64,000 nt of DNA from contig JAKAHC010000003.1 of the NCBI GenBank assembly GCA_021815305.1, positions 1-64,000 of the forward strand, given 5' to 3'. The DNA is from Deltaproteobacteria bacterium. Its GTDB lineage: Bacteria > Desulfobacterota > Deferrimicrobia > Deferrimicrobiales > Deferrimicrobiaceae. Positions 14,473-23,330 of this stretch are shown here, one piece after another. The first letter of the stretch is position 1. The number at the start of each line of letters is the position of its first letter. Made by a program: the position numbers and the translations under genes. The notes beneath the pieces were generated by a model, which worked only from the letters and a program-made list of their open reading frames with translations, was not told where the DNA came from and searched no databases.

Positions 14473-16923
14473 TCACGGCGCGCCGATCGGTCCTTCTTTC
14501 CCGCAGAACGCGCAGTGGGTCCATTCGGCCTCCACGGGCATGCGGCAGAACCGGCAGGCGTTCTGCCGGAAGGTTCCGCAGTGGGGGCAGAAGGGGAACT
14601 TGGCGTCGATCATCCGCTTGCACGCGCCGCACCGCCGCTCGTGCCGTGTCTGCGGCCCGATGACCCGGAGAAGTTCCTCGAGAGTGGTCTCCCCCCGACG
14701 GACTTTCCCGACGCCGTCCTCCACGAGCATCGTCATCCCCGCCGCCCGCGCCATGCCGAGCAGCTCCGACTCCTTGTACCCCGTGCAGATGTGGTGGCGG
14801 AAGTCGTCGTTCATCACGAACAGCTCGAACACGCCGGTCCGGCCGTGGAACCCCGTCTGCCCGCACCGGTCACACCCCTTTCCGCGGAAGGAGCTCTCCC
14901 CCAGCAATCCCGGGGGAAGGTTCAGCAGGAGCGCCGTCTCCGGGTTCACCGCCTCCTCCACGCTGCAGTGCCTGCAGACCTTCCGCACGAGCCTCTGGGC
15001 GAGGATCGCCTCCAGCGCCGAGGCGATGAGGTACGGCTTCACCCCCATGTCGATCATCCGGGTGATGGAGGCCACCGAGTTGTTCGTGTGCAGGGTGGTC
15101 AGCACCATGTGGCCCGTGAGCGACGCCTTGAACGCCACGTCCGCCGTCTCCGTGTCCCGGATCTCTCCCACCAGGATCACGTCCGGGTCCTGCCGGAGCG
15201 TCGCCCGCAGGATGGAGGCGAAGGTCACTCCCGCCTTGTCCTGCACGTAGACCTGGTTGGCCTCCTCGAGGAAATATTCCACGGGATCCTCGATCGTCTC
15301 GAAGCTGCGGCTGCCCTCCAGCATCGCGGAGAGGGTCGAGTAGAGCATCGTCGTCTTCCCGCTTCCCGTGGGACCCGTGGAGATGATCATCCCCTGGGGC
15401 TTCCGGATGATCATGTTGAGCTTTTTCAGGTCCGTGTCGGAAACGCCCAGCTCGTCGAGCTTGCGGATCGACGCACGCTTGTCGAGGATCCGCATCACCG
15501 CCTTCTCGCCGTTGATCGTGGGCATCATCGACACCCGGATGTCCACCATCCTCGTTCCGGACTTGACGGCGATCCGGCCGTCCTGCGGTTTGCGCCGCTC
15601 GGCGATGTCCATCTTCGCCAGGATCTTGAACCGGGAGATCGTCGCCGCGTGCAGCTCCGCGGGGATGAAGATCTTGCTGTGGAGGATCCCGTCGATCCGG
15701 TACCGCACAAGGGTGTACTTCGTCTTGGGCTCGATGTGGATGTCGCTGGCCTTGTACCGGATGGCTTCCGAGATGACGGCGTTTGCGATCCGGATGATCG
15801 GGGGAATCCTTGTGGACCCGATCATCTCGTTGATGTTCAGGGGTTTCTCGTCCTCGTCGATGACGATGTCGATCTCGTCCATCGGCTCCTTTTCGAAGAT
15901 GTCCTCCAGGCCGAAGGGGGTCGCCGCATCCTGCCCGGCCATCTCCCCGGCGGTGCGTTCCCCGTAGACCTTCTTCAGCTGGTCCTTGATCTCCGAGGGC
16001 CGCGAAAGGAGCGGAACGACCTTGAGCCCCGTGATCTGCTCGAGGGCGTCGCACTTGACGATGTCCGAGGGGTCGGCCATCGCGATGGAGACCTGCTTCC
16101 CGTCCAGCTTCACCGGGATCATCCGGTTCTTCTCGCACAGGTCGCGGGGAAGGAACCGGACCACCTCGGGGTGGACCGGCACCTCCCGCAGGTCGATGAC
16201 GTCGACGTTCAGGAAGCCCTGGAACGCCTTGATGACGGCCGACTCCGTGGCGGTCCCCAGCCGCGCCAGCGTTTCGCTCAGGATCTCTCCGGAAAGCCGG
16301 CTCTTGGTCGCCTCGTCCAGATCCTGCTTCCTGATCAGCCCCGCGCGGATGAGGATGTTCCCCGCCACCGCCCGGTTCTCGTCGAAGAGGGCCGCGTAGT
16401 TCTTGATCTTGCTCTGCTGCACGCTGGCGATTTCCCGGAGCTTCCGGTTCTCCCGGAGGAGGACGTACTGCTGCAGGGCGAGGCTCACCGTGAGACGGAG
16501 GTCCTCGTCGTTCCAGGGCTTGGTGATGAACTTGTAGACCGCTCCCTCGTTCACCGCCCCGAGGATCGACTGGACGTCCGCGTAGCCGGTGAGCATGATC
16601 CGGATCGTTTCGGGCCAGCGCTTCTTCACCTCCCGCAGGAACTGCGCGCCGGTCATCCCCGGCATCCGGTGGTCGGTCACGACGAGCTGCACCTTCTCCG
16701 CCTCGAGCACCCGGATCGCCGCGTCGGCGGTCGCCGCGGTGCGGATCTCGTAGTTCTCCTCGAGGAAGATCCGCCGCAGCGCCGAGAGGACCGACTCCTC
16801 GTCGTCCACGAACAGGAGGGTGAACCGCTCCCTCTCCTCGGCGTCGACCTCCCCCCCGGCCGGGGAGGAAGCCGTTGCGGCTCCCGGTTCCGCGCTCTGG
16901 AACAGGTCAGCGTACTTGGTCAT
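14473..16923 (-). CDS. REC domain fused to GspE/PilB-type ATPase with C-terminal zinc ribbons
   Basis: An 816-residue fusion. Residues 35-150 are a CheY-like receiver with phospho-acceptor Asp84 (TDHRMPGM) and the KPWND end motif. About 185-330 resembles the MshEN/GspE N-terminal domain. About 370-760 is a secretion/pilus ATPase with Walker A (STGPTGSGKTTM), the Asp box around RQDPDVILVGEIRD, the His box and the zinc tetracysteine (CRHC ... CDRC). The last 50 residues add two more CxxC ribbons (CGAC, CPHC, CRFC, CAFC). PilB/GspE enzymes power pilus extension or type II secretion, so a fused REC would put the motor under direct phosphorelay control. The start overlaps the upstream kinase by 17 nt. 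Confidence 0.88.
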   Translation of the reverse strand: MTKYADLFQSAEPGAATASSPAGGEVDAEERERFTLLFVDDEESVLSALRRIFLEENYEIRTAATADAAIRVLEAEKVQLVVTDHRMPGMTGAQFLREVKKRWPETIRIMLTGYADVQSILGAVNEGAVYKFITKPWNDEDLRLTVSLALQQYVLLRENRKLREIASVQQSKIKNYAALFDENRAVAGNILIRAGLIRKQDLDEATKSRLSGEILSETLARLGTATESAVIKAFQGFLNVDVIDLREVPVHPEVVRFLPRDLCEKNRMIPVKLDGKQVSIAMADPSDIVKCDALEQITGLKVVPLLSRPSEIKDQLKKVYGERTAGEMAGQDAATPFGLEDIFEKEPMDEIDIVIDEDEKPLNINEMIGSTRIPPIIRIANAVISEAIRYKASDIHIEPKTKYTLVRYRIDGILHSKIFIPAELHAATISRFKILAKMDIAERRKPQDGRIAVKSGTRMVDIRVSMMPTINGEKAVMRILDKRASIRKLDELGVSDTDLKKLNMIIRKPQGMIISTGPTGSGKTTMLYSTLSAMLEGSRSFETIEDPVEYFLEEANQVYVQDKAGVTFASILRATLRQDPDVILVGEIRDTETADVAFKASLTGHMVLTTLHTNNSVASITRMIDMGVKPYLIASALEAILAQRLVRKVCRHCSVEEAVNPETALLLNLPPGLLGESSFRGKGCDRCGQTGFHGRTGVFELFVMNDDFRHHICTGYKESELLGMARAAGMTMLVEDGVGKVRRGETTLEELLRVIGPQTRHERRCGACKRMIDAKFPFCPHCGTFRQNACRFCRMPVEAEWTHCAFCGKEGPIGAP

Positions 16924-18226
16924 GGCATCCTCGCTGGATGGGGAGTTTCACGACGAACGTCGCCCCTCCCCCGGGGGTGTCCTCCACGTCGATCGTGCCG
17001 CCGTGCGACGTGACGATGTCGTACGCCACGGTCAGTCCCATGCCTTTCCCCTTGCCCACCTCCCGGGTGGTGTAGAAGGGCTCGAAGATCCGCGCCCGAC
17101 GGTCGGGGGGGATGCCGGGGCCGTTGTCCGCGAAGGAGAGCCGGATCCGGTCCTCCGACACACCGGTGCGGATCGCGACGCACAGGCCCTCCCGCCGCGC
17201 CTGGAAGGCGTTCCGCAGAAGGTTGAGGAACATCTGGCAGAACAGCCCCGGCCTGCAGGTGATCACGGGCACGGGGGAGAACTCCCGGACGATCCGGGCC
17301 CCCGGCGGGATCTCTTGGGTCATCACCGAGAGGGTCCGCTCGATCTCCCGGTTCAGGTCCGCCGGACCCTCACCCTCCTCGTCGATGTGGGAAAATCCCT
17401 TGAGGTCCGCGACGATCTTCCGCACCCGCTCGGTCCCCTCCAGGGTCTGGCGGATGAGGTCCCCCGCGTCCGGGGCGATGGCGTCGATGCGGAGCGCCTC
17501 CCGGTGCTTCCTCAGGCCGTCCCGGTCCTGCTGCGCCACCCCTCCCTGCTCGCACACCCGTTCGTACCGGCCGAGCATGTCCAGGAACCGGGAAGTGTAC
17601 TTCTTCAAGGTATGGATGTTGCTGGTGACGAAGGCCAACGGGTTGTTGATCTCGTGGGCGACTCCCGCGGCGAGCTGTCCGACGGAGGCCATCTTCTCCT
17701 GCTGCACCAGCCGCGTCATGGCGCGGGCGAGCTCCTGCGTGCGTTCCCGGACCTTGATCTCCAGGCTCTCGGCGAGTTCGCGGTACCGCTGTTCGGAGGC
17801 GGAGAGCTTCCGGTTCGTCTCCAGGAGCTCCTCGTACGACCGGTTGACGACCTCGGTATGCATCTCCGTGGTGAGCATCCGCTTCAGGTTGTTGTGCGCC
17901 ATCGTGGCGAGGGCGTCCGCGATGAGGGACAGCAGGGCGTCCTCGGTTCCCCCCGGGGGCGTTCCCGTGCGCAGGATGACCTTTCCCGCCGGCTCGCCCT
18001 CGAGCCGGACCGTTCTCGCGGCGGTCCGCTTCCCCGCGGCCGCATTCCCCGCGGCGCCCCACAGGACGTTCCCCTCTCCGTCGGCGACATGTACGCCCGG
18101 AAGGCCCGCTTTCGCCGCGGCGGAAAGCAGGGGCGCGACCTCGGCCTCGGAGAGGACCTCGCGCAGAGAGCGCTCTTCCCCCACGCAGTAGATGATGCGC
18201 CGGCGCCCCTCGTTGTCGGCAATCAT
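16907..18226 (-). CDS. Histidine kinase with N-terminal sensory domain
   Basis: A 439-residue soluble kinase. Residues 1-110 are an unassigned sensor-like domain (ADGEGNVLWG resembles PAS/GAF text). A long coiled coil (about 120-175) follows. The dimerisation helix has phospho-acceptor His191 (AAGVAHEINNPLAF), and the ATPase domain has N-box (NLLRNAFQA), G1 (DNGPGIP) and G2 (GKGKGMGLTV) motifs. No membrane segment is present, so it senses an internal signal. It lies 13 bp after the GTPase gene and overlaps the REC-GspE gene, which suggests it phosphorylates that fusion or the other REC proteins of the operon. Confidence 0.9.
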   Translation of the reverse strand: MIADNEGRRRIIYCVGEERSLREVLSEAEVAPLLSAAAKAGLPGVHVADGEGNVLWGAAGNAAAGKRTAARTVRLEGEPAGKVILRTGTPPGGTEDALLSLIADALATMAHNNLKRMLTTEMHTEVVNRSYEELLETNRKLSASEQRYRELAESLEIKVRERTQELARAMTRLVQQEKMASVGQLAAGVAHEINNPLAFVTSNIHTLKKYTSRFLDMLGRYERVCEQGGVAQQDRDGLRKHREALRIDAIAPDAGDLIRQTLEGTERVRKIVADLKGFSHIDEEGEGPADLNREIERTLSVMTQEIPPGARIVREFSPVPVITCRPGLFCQMFLNLLRNAFQARREGLCVAIRTGVSEDRIRLSFADNGPGIPPDRRARIFEPFYTTREVGKGKGMGLTVAYDIVTSHGGTIDVEDTPGGGATFVVKLPIQRGCHDQVR

Positions 18227-18239
18227 GCGCTTCTCCCCG

Positions 18240-18893
18240 TCACCCGGCCCGGCTCGCGAGCCGGTCGACGAAAGACTCGCGCGTCAGGCCGTGGGTGTCC
18301 CGGAACGCGTGCTTGCGGTCCAGGTTGTCGTATGCCCGCGAGACGAGCGTGCGGAAGGTCTCCACCACTCCCCACCCCTGCAGGGCGGAGGCGGGGACCA
18401 TCGGGATTCCCGTCGGACCCCATACCTTCCGGATCTCTTCCTCCGCGGTGATGTCGTTCAGATCCCTCTTGTTGTACTGGATCACCAGCGGGAGCCTGTC
18501 GATGTCGATCCCCACGATGGCCAGGTTCCGCTCCAGGTTCCCGAAGCTCTCCGCGTTGTTCTTCGCCTCCGTCCGCCGGGAGTCCGCGATGAACGCCACC
18601 CCGTCCGCCCGCTGGAGAACCGCCTTCCGGGTCGCGTCGTGCTGCACCTGCCCCGGGACGGTGTACACCTTCACCTTGATCTTCAACCCGCTGGGGGCGA
18701 CGAGGAAGAAGGGGAGCAGATCGAAGAAGATCGTCCGGTCGTCCTGCGTGTCCAGGACCATCAGGTCCCCCCGCCCCTCCTTCACGAGCAGGTCGTGCAG
18801 CCGCAGCAGGTTCGTCGTCTTTCCGGACAGGGCGGGCCCGTAGTAGACGAGCTTGAGGACCATCCGCTTTTCGGCATCGTCGTATTCGATCAT
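18240..18893 (-). CDS. MglA-type small Ras-like GTPase
   Basis: A 217-residue GTPase of the MglA polarity family. The G1 loop is GPALSGKTT (19-27), the G3 region is TVPGQ (MglA replaces DxxG), the G4 motif is NKRD, and the segment DGVAFIADS is typical of MglA. MglA proteins set the cell pole at which type IV pili or gliding machinery work. No MglB/Roadblock partner is encoded nearby. ATG 18893 overlaps the HD-GYP stop (ATGA). Lying in one operon with a PilB-like ATPase, it plausibly positions or gates that motor; this is inference. Confidence 0.88.
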   Translation of the reverse strand: MIEYDDAEKRMVLKLVYYGPALSGKTTNLLRLHDLLVKEGRGDLMVLDTQDDRTIFFDLLPFFLVAPSGLKIKVKVYTVPGQVQHDATRKAVLQRADGVAFIADSRRTEAKNNAESFGNLERNLAIVGIDIDRLPLVIQYNKRDLNDITAEEEIRKVWGPTGIPMVPASALQGWGVVETFRTLVSRAYDNLDRKHAFRDTHGLTRESFVDRLASRAG

Positions 18894-19834
18894 GGGGCCG
18901 CCAGGGCGACGAGGAAGATGTCGACGAGTTCCGGGTCGAGCGCCGGTCCCCGGAGCACCCCCATCACCCGGAATGCATGCTCCCGGTCGTACCCCTTCGC
19001 GTAGGGGCGGTCCGTGGACATGGCGTCGAACACGTCGGCCACCGCGACGATGCGCGCCTCCAGCGGGATCTCCTTCCCCTTCGCGCCCGTGGGGTACCCC
19101 TTGCCGTCGATCCGCTCATGGTGGTAGAGGATGATGTTGACGACCTCCTCCGGCAGGTGGGCCTGCCGCGCCACCTCGGCGCCCCAGCCGGGGTGCTTCT
19201 TCACCACCTCGAAGTCCCGCTCCGACAGCCGTCCGGGGAAGTTGAGGATCGCCTCGGGAACGCCGATCTTCCCGCAGTCGTGGAGCCAGCTGCCGTGCTT
19301 GATCGATCGCAGCATCTCCTCCGGGAGCCGGAGCCCGGAGGCGATCTTCAACGCGTACGCCGCCACGCGGTCGCAGTGCCCCCGGGTGTACGGGTCCTTC
19401 AACTCGATCGTCTGGGCGATCGACCGCAACGCCCCCTCGTCGCCCAGGCGCAGCGAACGGACCAGCTGGTACCGGCGCACCCCCTCCTCGACGGTGCGCA
19501 CCACCTCGTCGTCCGCCCAGGGTTTGACGTGGAAGCGGAACACCTCCCCCCGGTTGATCGCCTCGATGGCGGTGGGAAGGTCCGCGTAGCCGGTGAGGAG
19601 CACCTTCACCGTGTCGGGGGAGATGTTCCGGACTTTCGACAGCAGCTCCACGCCGCGCATCCCCGGCATGAGGTTGTCCGACACGACCACCGCCACCGGC
19701 TCCCCGCGGACGATCGCAAGGGCCTCCTCCCCGTTTTCGGCCCGCAGGATGCGCAGGTCGGTTTCCATGAACAGCCTCGAAAGCGCGTTCAGGATGCTTG
19801 CCTCGTCGTCGACGAAGAGGACGGTGTTATCCAC
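18890..19834 (-). CDS. Response regulator with HD-GYP phosphodiesterase domain
   Basis: A 314-residue RpfG-like protein. The receiver domain occupies residues 1-120 with Asp53 (SDNLMPGM) and KPWAD. The HD-GYP domain runs from about 130 to 310 with HCDRV, LHDCGKIG and HHERIDGKGYP, so all metal ligands and the GYP loop are intact. The predicted activity is hydrolysis of cyclic di-GMP to GMP under phosphorelay control. The start overlaps the preceding regulator gene by 8 nt and the stop overlaps the GTPase start, so the genes are translationally linked. Confidence 0.92.
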   Translation of the reverse strand: MDNTVLFVDDEASILNALSRLFMETDLRILRAENGEEALAIVRGEPVAVVVSDNLMPGMRGVELLSKVRNISPDTVKVLLTGYADLPTAIEAINRGEVFRFHVKPWADDEVVRTVEEGVRRYQLVRSLRLGDEGALRSIAQTIELKDPYTRGHCDRVAAYALKIASGLRLPEEMLRSIKHGSWLHDCGKIGVPEAILNFPGRLSERDFEVVKKHPGWGAEVARQAHLPEEVVNIILYHHERIDGKGYPTGAKGKEIPLEARIVAVADVFDAMSTDRPYAKGYDREHAFRVMGVLRGPALDPELVDIFLVALAAP

Positions 19835-20654
19835 GGCCGGCCTCCCCGGTGACGATGAGGATGAGGCAGTCCGCCGCGTACGGGTTGCGCTCGAGGATGA
19901 CCCGGTGGTTGCCCTCTCCCACGGAAACGCCCCCGCTCCTCGACCTCAGGCTCTCCTCGATGACCCGGTCGACCAGCAGGTTCTGGGCATCCGTCAGGAC
20001 GTCGCGCCGGTTCGCCCCGATCACCGGCCCGATGCGGTTGCCGAAACAGACCATCCCCTTGCGGTTGCATTGGAATACCGTCCCGTCGAGGTACATCCCC
20101 ACCACCGCGAAGGGGAGGTTGTCCAGGATGCTCAGGGACTCCGTCAGAGCGCGGTTCTGCGCCGTGAGCGCCTCCGTGCGCTCCGACACGCGCCGTTCGA
20201 GCTCCCGGTTCAGCCCGAGCAGTTCCCCGTTTTTCCTCTGCAGTTCCTCGCCGAGCTCCCGGTTCTTCGTCGTCAGCTGGTACCGCTCCAGTGCGTTTCC
20301 GACGGTGACCTTGATCTCGTCGTCGTTCCACGGTTTGGGGATGAACTTGTAGATCTGCCCTTCGTTGATGGCGGACACGATCGCCGCGGTGTCCGCATAC
20401 CCGGACAGGACGATGCGCACCGTGTCGGGCCAACGCCTCCGGACTTCGCGCAGAAATTCCACGCCGTTCATCGCGGGCATCCGGTAGTCGGAGAGGACGA
20501 CCGGTACCGGGCCGGACTGCGAAAGGAGCGACAGCCCTTCCGCGCCGGACAGGGCGGTGAGGATATCGAACCCTTCGTCGAGGAAAAGGCGTTCGAGCGA
20601 GCGCAGGACGTTGCGCTCGTCGTCGACGCAAAGGATGCGGACCGGCTCCGCCAC
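19827..20654 (-). CDS. Response regulator with coiled coil and PAS-like C-terminus
   Basis: A 275-residue protein. The receiver at residues 1-125 has Asp56 (SDYRMPAM) and the same KPWND signature as the REC-GspE fusion. A heptad-rich coiled coil lies at about 130-175. The C-terminus (about 180-270) reads as a small PAS fold (SILDNLPFAVVGMYLDG, VFQCNRKGMVCFGNRI). No DNA-binding or enzymatic output is visible, so it may act as a phosphorelay scaffold or sensor. It starts 6 bp after the upstream kinase stop. Confidence 0.85.
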   Translation of the reverse strand: MAEPVRILCVDDERNVLRSLERLFLDEGFDILTALSGAEGLSLLSQSGPVPVVLSDYRMPAMNGVEFLREVRRRWPDTVRIVLSGYADTAAIVSAINEGQIYKFIPKPWNDDEIKVTVGNALERYQLTTKNRELGEELQRKNGELLGLNRELERRVSERTEALTAQNRALTESLSILDNLPFAVVGMYLDGTVFQCNRKGMVCFGNRIGPVIGANRRDVLTDAQNLLVDRVIEESLRSRSGGVSVGEGNHRVILERNPYAADCLILIVTGEAGRG

Positions 20655-20660
20655 CGTGTT

Positions 20661-22355
20661 TCAGGCCTCCTTCACGATCGGGATCCGCACGGTGAACGTG
20701 GTCCCCTTGCCCACTTCGCTTTGCACGGAGACCTCCCCCTTGTGCTTCTTCACGATGTCGTAGGTGATGCTCAAGCCCAATCCCGTCCCCATGCCGGCCT
20801 CCTTCGTCGTGAAGAAAGGCTCGAAGATCCGTTCCAGGTTTCCCTGCGGGATCCCCCTGCCGGTGTCCGCCACGGAGACGCACACGTGCCCGTTCTCGGC
20901 CCAGGTGCGCACGGTGATGGTCCCCTCGTGCTCGATGGCATGGGCGGCGTTGACCAGGAGGTTCAGGAAGACCTGGTTCATCTGCTGGGGGTGGCAGAGG
21001 GTGCGGGGGATCTCCGAAAGCTCCCTGCGGAGAGTCGCCTTGTACTTGAGTTCGTTCCAGACGATGTTGATGGTGCTTCGGATGCACTCGTTGATGTCGG
21101 CTTGCTGTAAGTCGCTCTCCTCCACGCGGGAGAAGCTCTTCAGATCCGCCACGATGACACGGACGCGCTCCGCCCCTTCCAGGGACTCCCGGATCAGGTC
21201 GTCCAGATCCTTGAGGACGTAGTCCAGCTTGAGCTGCGCCCGTTTCCGCCGGACCGCCTCGGCCAGGTCCGGCGGCGCCCCGGCGGCGATGCAGTCGGAT
21301 TGCGCGGCGAGGAACTCGGTCATCCTCGACAGGTATTTCCCCAGGGTGGCGAGGTTGCTGTTGATGAACCCTACGGGGTTGTTGATCTCGTGGGCGACCC
21401 CGGCCGCCAGCTGCCCGATGGAGGCCATCTTCTCCTGCTGGAGGACCTTCGCCTGGGTCCGTTTGAGCTCGGAGAGCGTCTCCTTGAGCCACGTGTTTTT
21501 CCGCGTGACCTCCTCGGAGGCCTTCCGGAGCTGCGTGGAGTCGTGGATCGTCACGATCGTCCCGGAGATGTCGAAGCCCGGGACCTCCTCGAACGGGTAA
21601 TGCTTGATGACGAACCACCTGCCGGACCGCTCGTGGAAGCATTCCACCTCCTTGCCGAAGGGGAGATCCGTCACGATCCCCGCGTCGGACAGGGTCTGGT
21701 CGAAGGGTTTCCCGAGGATCTCCGGGTACGGTTTTTCGAGGAACTGCTGGAACGTCCGGTTGCACCGGCGGATCCTGCGGTGTTCGTCCGCCAGGAAGAG
21801 CATGTCGTCGACGCAGTCGATCGTTCCTTCCCACTCCTTCTTCGCCATCGCCACCTGGCCGTAGAGGCGGGAGAGTTCGTCGTGCTTCCGGACCAGTTCC
21901 TCCACGCGCTCGAACCCGCTCTCCATCATCCAGGAGACGCAGGAAGCGACCTCGTTCCGGTCGAAGAACCGTTCGATGAAAAGCCGGTATCCCTCCTCTT
22001 CCTCCCGCGGGAGGCCGGCGGACCGGACGAGGTCGGTGTACGTGTTGCGGAAGACCTTCACGAGCCCGAGGAAGATCCCCAGGGGCATGCCGTCGAGGCG
22101 GCGCTTTCGCGCCTCGGCGACGCCGAAGGCGGAAAGCCCGTCGTCCCGTCCCACGTCCTCCGTGGTGAGGGGGGGCGGATCCGTGCAGCCCCGGAACGCC
22201 TGGAGGAGGGAGCCGGAGAGCCCCCGCACGGTCGGGAGCCACGCTCCAGGGTCCTGCGAGGCGAACCGGAAGTAGCCGTTCTCTCCCGCGCCGGCGAGGA
22301 CCCGTTGGAGGAGGCGGTCTTCGTTGCGGAGGATGAGCTCGATGAAGTCGGTCAC
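20661..22355 (-). CDS. PAS-containing histidine kinase, first gene of signalling operon
   Basis: Soluble kinase of 564 residues from the GTG at 22355, which has a GGGGACC site upstream; an ATG at 22442 would add 29 unlikely residues. The N-terminal 160 residues resemble an RsbRD-type helical sensor (FIELILRNEDRLLQRVLAG). A PAS domain follows (DDMLFLADEHRRIRRCNRTF), then a coiled coil, the phospho-acceptor box LAAGVAHEINNPVGF and an ATPase domain with NLLVNAAHA, DTGRGIP and GMGTGLGLS. It lacks membrane helices. It is the lead gene of the six-gene operon and is probably driven from the AT-rich region 22476-22528. Confidence 0.88.
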   Translation of the reverse strand: MTDFIELILRNEDRLLQRVLAGAGENGYFRFASQDPGAWLPTVRGLSGSLLQAFRGCTDPPPLTTEDVGRDDGLSAFGVAEARKRRLDGMPLGIFLGLVKVFRNTYTDLVRSAGLPREEEEGYRLFIERFFDRNEVASCVSWMMESGFERVEELVRKHDELSRLYGQVAMAKKEWEGTIDCVDDMLFLADEHRRIRRCNRTFQQFLEKPYPEILGKPFDQTLSDAGIVTDLPFGKEVECFHERSGRWFVIKHYPFEEVPGFDISGTIVTIHDSTQLRKASEEVTRKNTWLKETLSELKRTQAKVLQQEKMASIGQLAAGVAHEINNPVGFINSNLATLGKYLSRMTEFLAAQSDCIAAGAPPDLAEAVRRKRAQLKLDYVLKDLDDLIRESLEGAERVRVIVADLKSFSRVEESDLQQADINECIRSTINIVWNELKYKATLRRELSEIPRTLCHPQQMNQVFLNLLVNAAHAIEHEGTITVRTWAENGHVCVSVADTGRGIPQGNLERIFEPFFTTKEAGMGTGLGLSITYDIVKKHKGEVSVQSEVGKGTTFTVRIPIVKEA

Positions 22356-22475
22356 ACCGGGTCCCCTGCCGTTCTCCTCGCACGCCCCGCGGGTCCCGGG
22401 GGGGAGGGGTTTGGTCCAGTCGTCCGGAAGGCGGGGGCGCAACGGCGCCGCCCGACTGCCGGACCTCCCGGGTAT

Positions 22476-22528
22476 TTCATCGGATCATGATGAAGAATAC
22501 TTTAGTTTTCGCGGGAGAACGAGATCAA
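22476..22528 (-). promoter_or_regulatory. Candidate promoter and operator of the signalling operon
   Basis: This is an AT-rich island in an otherwise GC-rich gap. On the minus strand TTGATC (22528-22523) and TAAAGT (22504-22499) are separated by 18 bp and could be -35/-10 elements. Just downstream is an inverted repeat TTCATC-N7-GATGAA (22476-22494), placed where a repressor or activator of the kinase operon could bind. The -35 overlaps the stop codon of the TonB-like gene. Confidence 0.4.
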
Positions 22529-23301
22529 TCCAGCCGGTATACCACCGGCGTGATGATTTCCGCTTCCGAAGGGGGCCGCGGGTAGGGGGAGGCGGTACGG
22601 ACCGCGTCCACCGCGTTCCTGTCGAGGACGGCGAAACCGGACCCCTGGAGCACCCGGACGTTCCGGACGGAGCCGTCGGGAAGGATCACGAAGGCGACGA
22701 CCACCTTTCCTTCCCACCCCATCCTCCGGGCCACCGGCGGATAGGCGATCCCCCGCTGGATCGTTTCGCGGATGTACCCGTAGGCGCGTTCGGGGGATTT
22801 GCCGGATCCCTTCCCGCGGGGCCGACCGGCGTTCTCCGCCGTTCCCTCCGCCCCTTGCGCGGGGCCTGCATCCCCGGCGGTTGCGGGCGCTTTTCCCACC
22901 GCCGCGGAGGTCGCAGGCGCGCTTCCCGATGGTTTTCCGGCAGGTACGGCCGCCGGGAACCCGGCGGACTGCGCGGAGGACCGGGCAGGGAGGCGTTCCA
23001 CCGCCGCGGCTTCCGTGCGGAAAGAGTTCACCGGCGCGGGCTCCGGCGAAGAGGGAAGCGCGGGGTGGAGCGGTGCGGCAGGGCGCGGCGCGGTGCGGTG
23101 CGCGCGCGCCGGGGGATGCCCGGCGGTCCGGTTCCGGAGATCCGCGTGCGGTTCCTGACCCTCCGGGGGCGGGAGGAGCGTGAGGTCGACCACCGGGAGC
23201 GGGGCGTTCCGCGATCCCGCCGCGATGGCTCCGAGGGCGGCGAGGCCCACGATCAGGTGGAGGATGAGGGAGGCCAGCAGCCCCTTGGCGGATTCACGCA
23301 T
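22525..23301 (-). CDS. TonB family energy-transducer protein
   Basis: A 258-residue TonB-like protein. It has a single N-terminal anchor helix (about 8-28), a long Pro/Ala/Arg-rich periplasmic spacer (45-160) and a C-terminal TonB domain (about 170-258; GKVVVAFVILPDGSVRNVRV). TonB couples the proton-motive force, through ExbB/ExbD, to outer-membrane receptors; neither partner nor a receptor is in the window. It is the last gene of a run with a metal P-ATPase and an MFS carrier, 30 bp after the latter. Confidence 0.85.
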   Translation of the reverse strand: MRESAKGLLASLILHLIVGLAALGAIAAGSRNAPLPVVDLTLLPPPEGQEPHADLRNRTAGHPPARAHRTAPRPAAPLHPALPSSPEPAPVNSFRTEAAAVERLPARSSAQSAGFPAAVPAGKPSGSAPATSAAVGKAPATAGDAGPAQGAEGTAENAGRPRGKGSGKSPERAYGYIRETIQRGIAYPPVARRMGWEGKVVVAFVILPDGSVRNVRVLQGSGFAVLDRNAVDAVRTASPYPRPPSEAEIITPVVYRLD

Positions 23302-23330
23302 CTTCCCATTTTCTCACATGCGGGCCGGCG

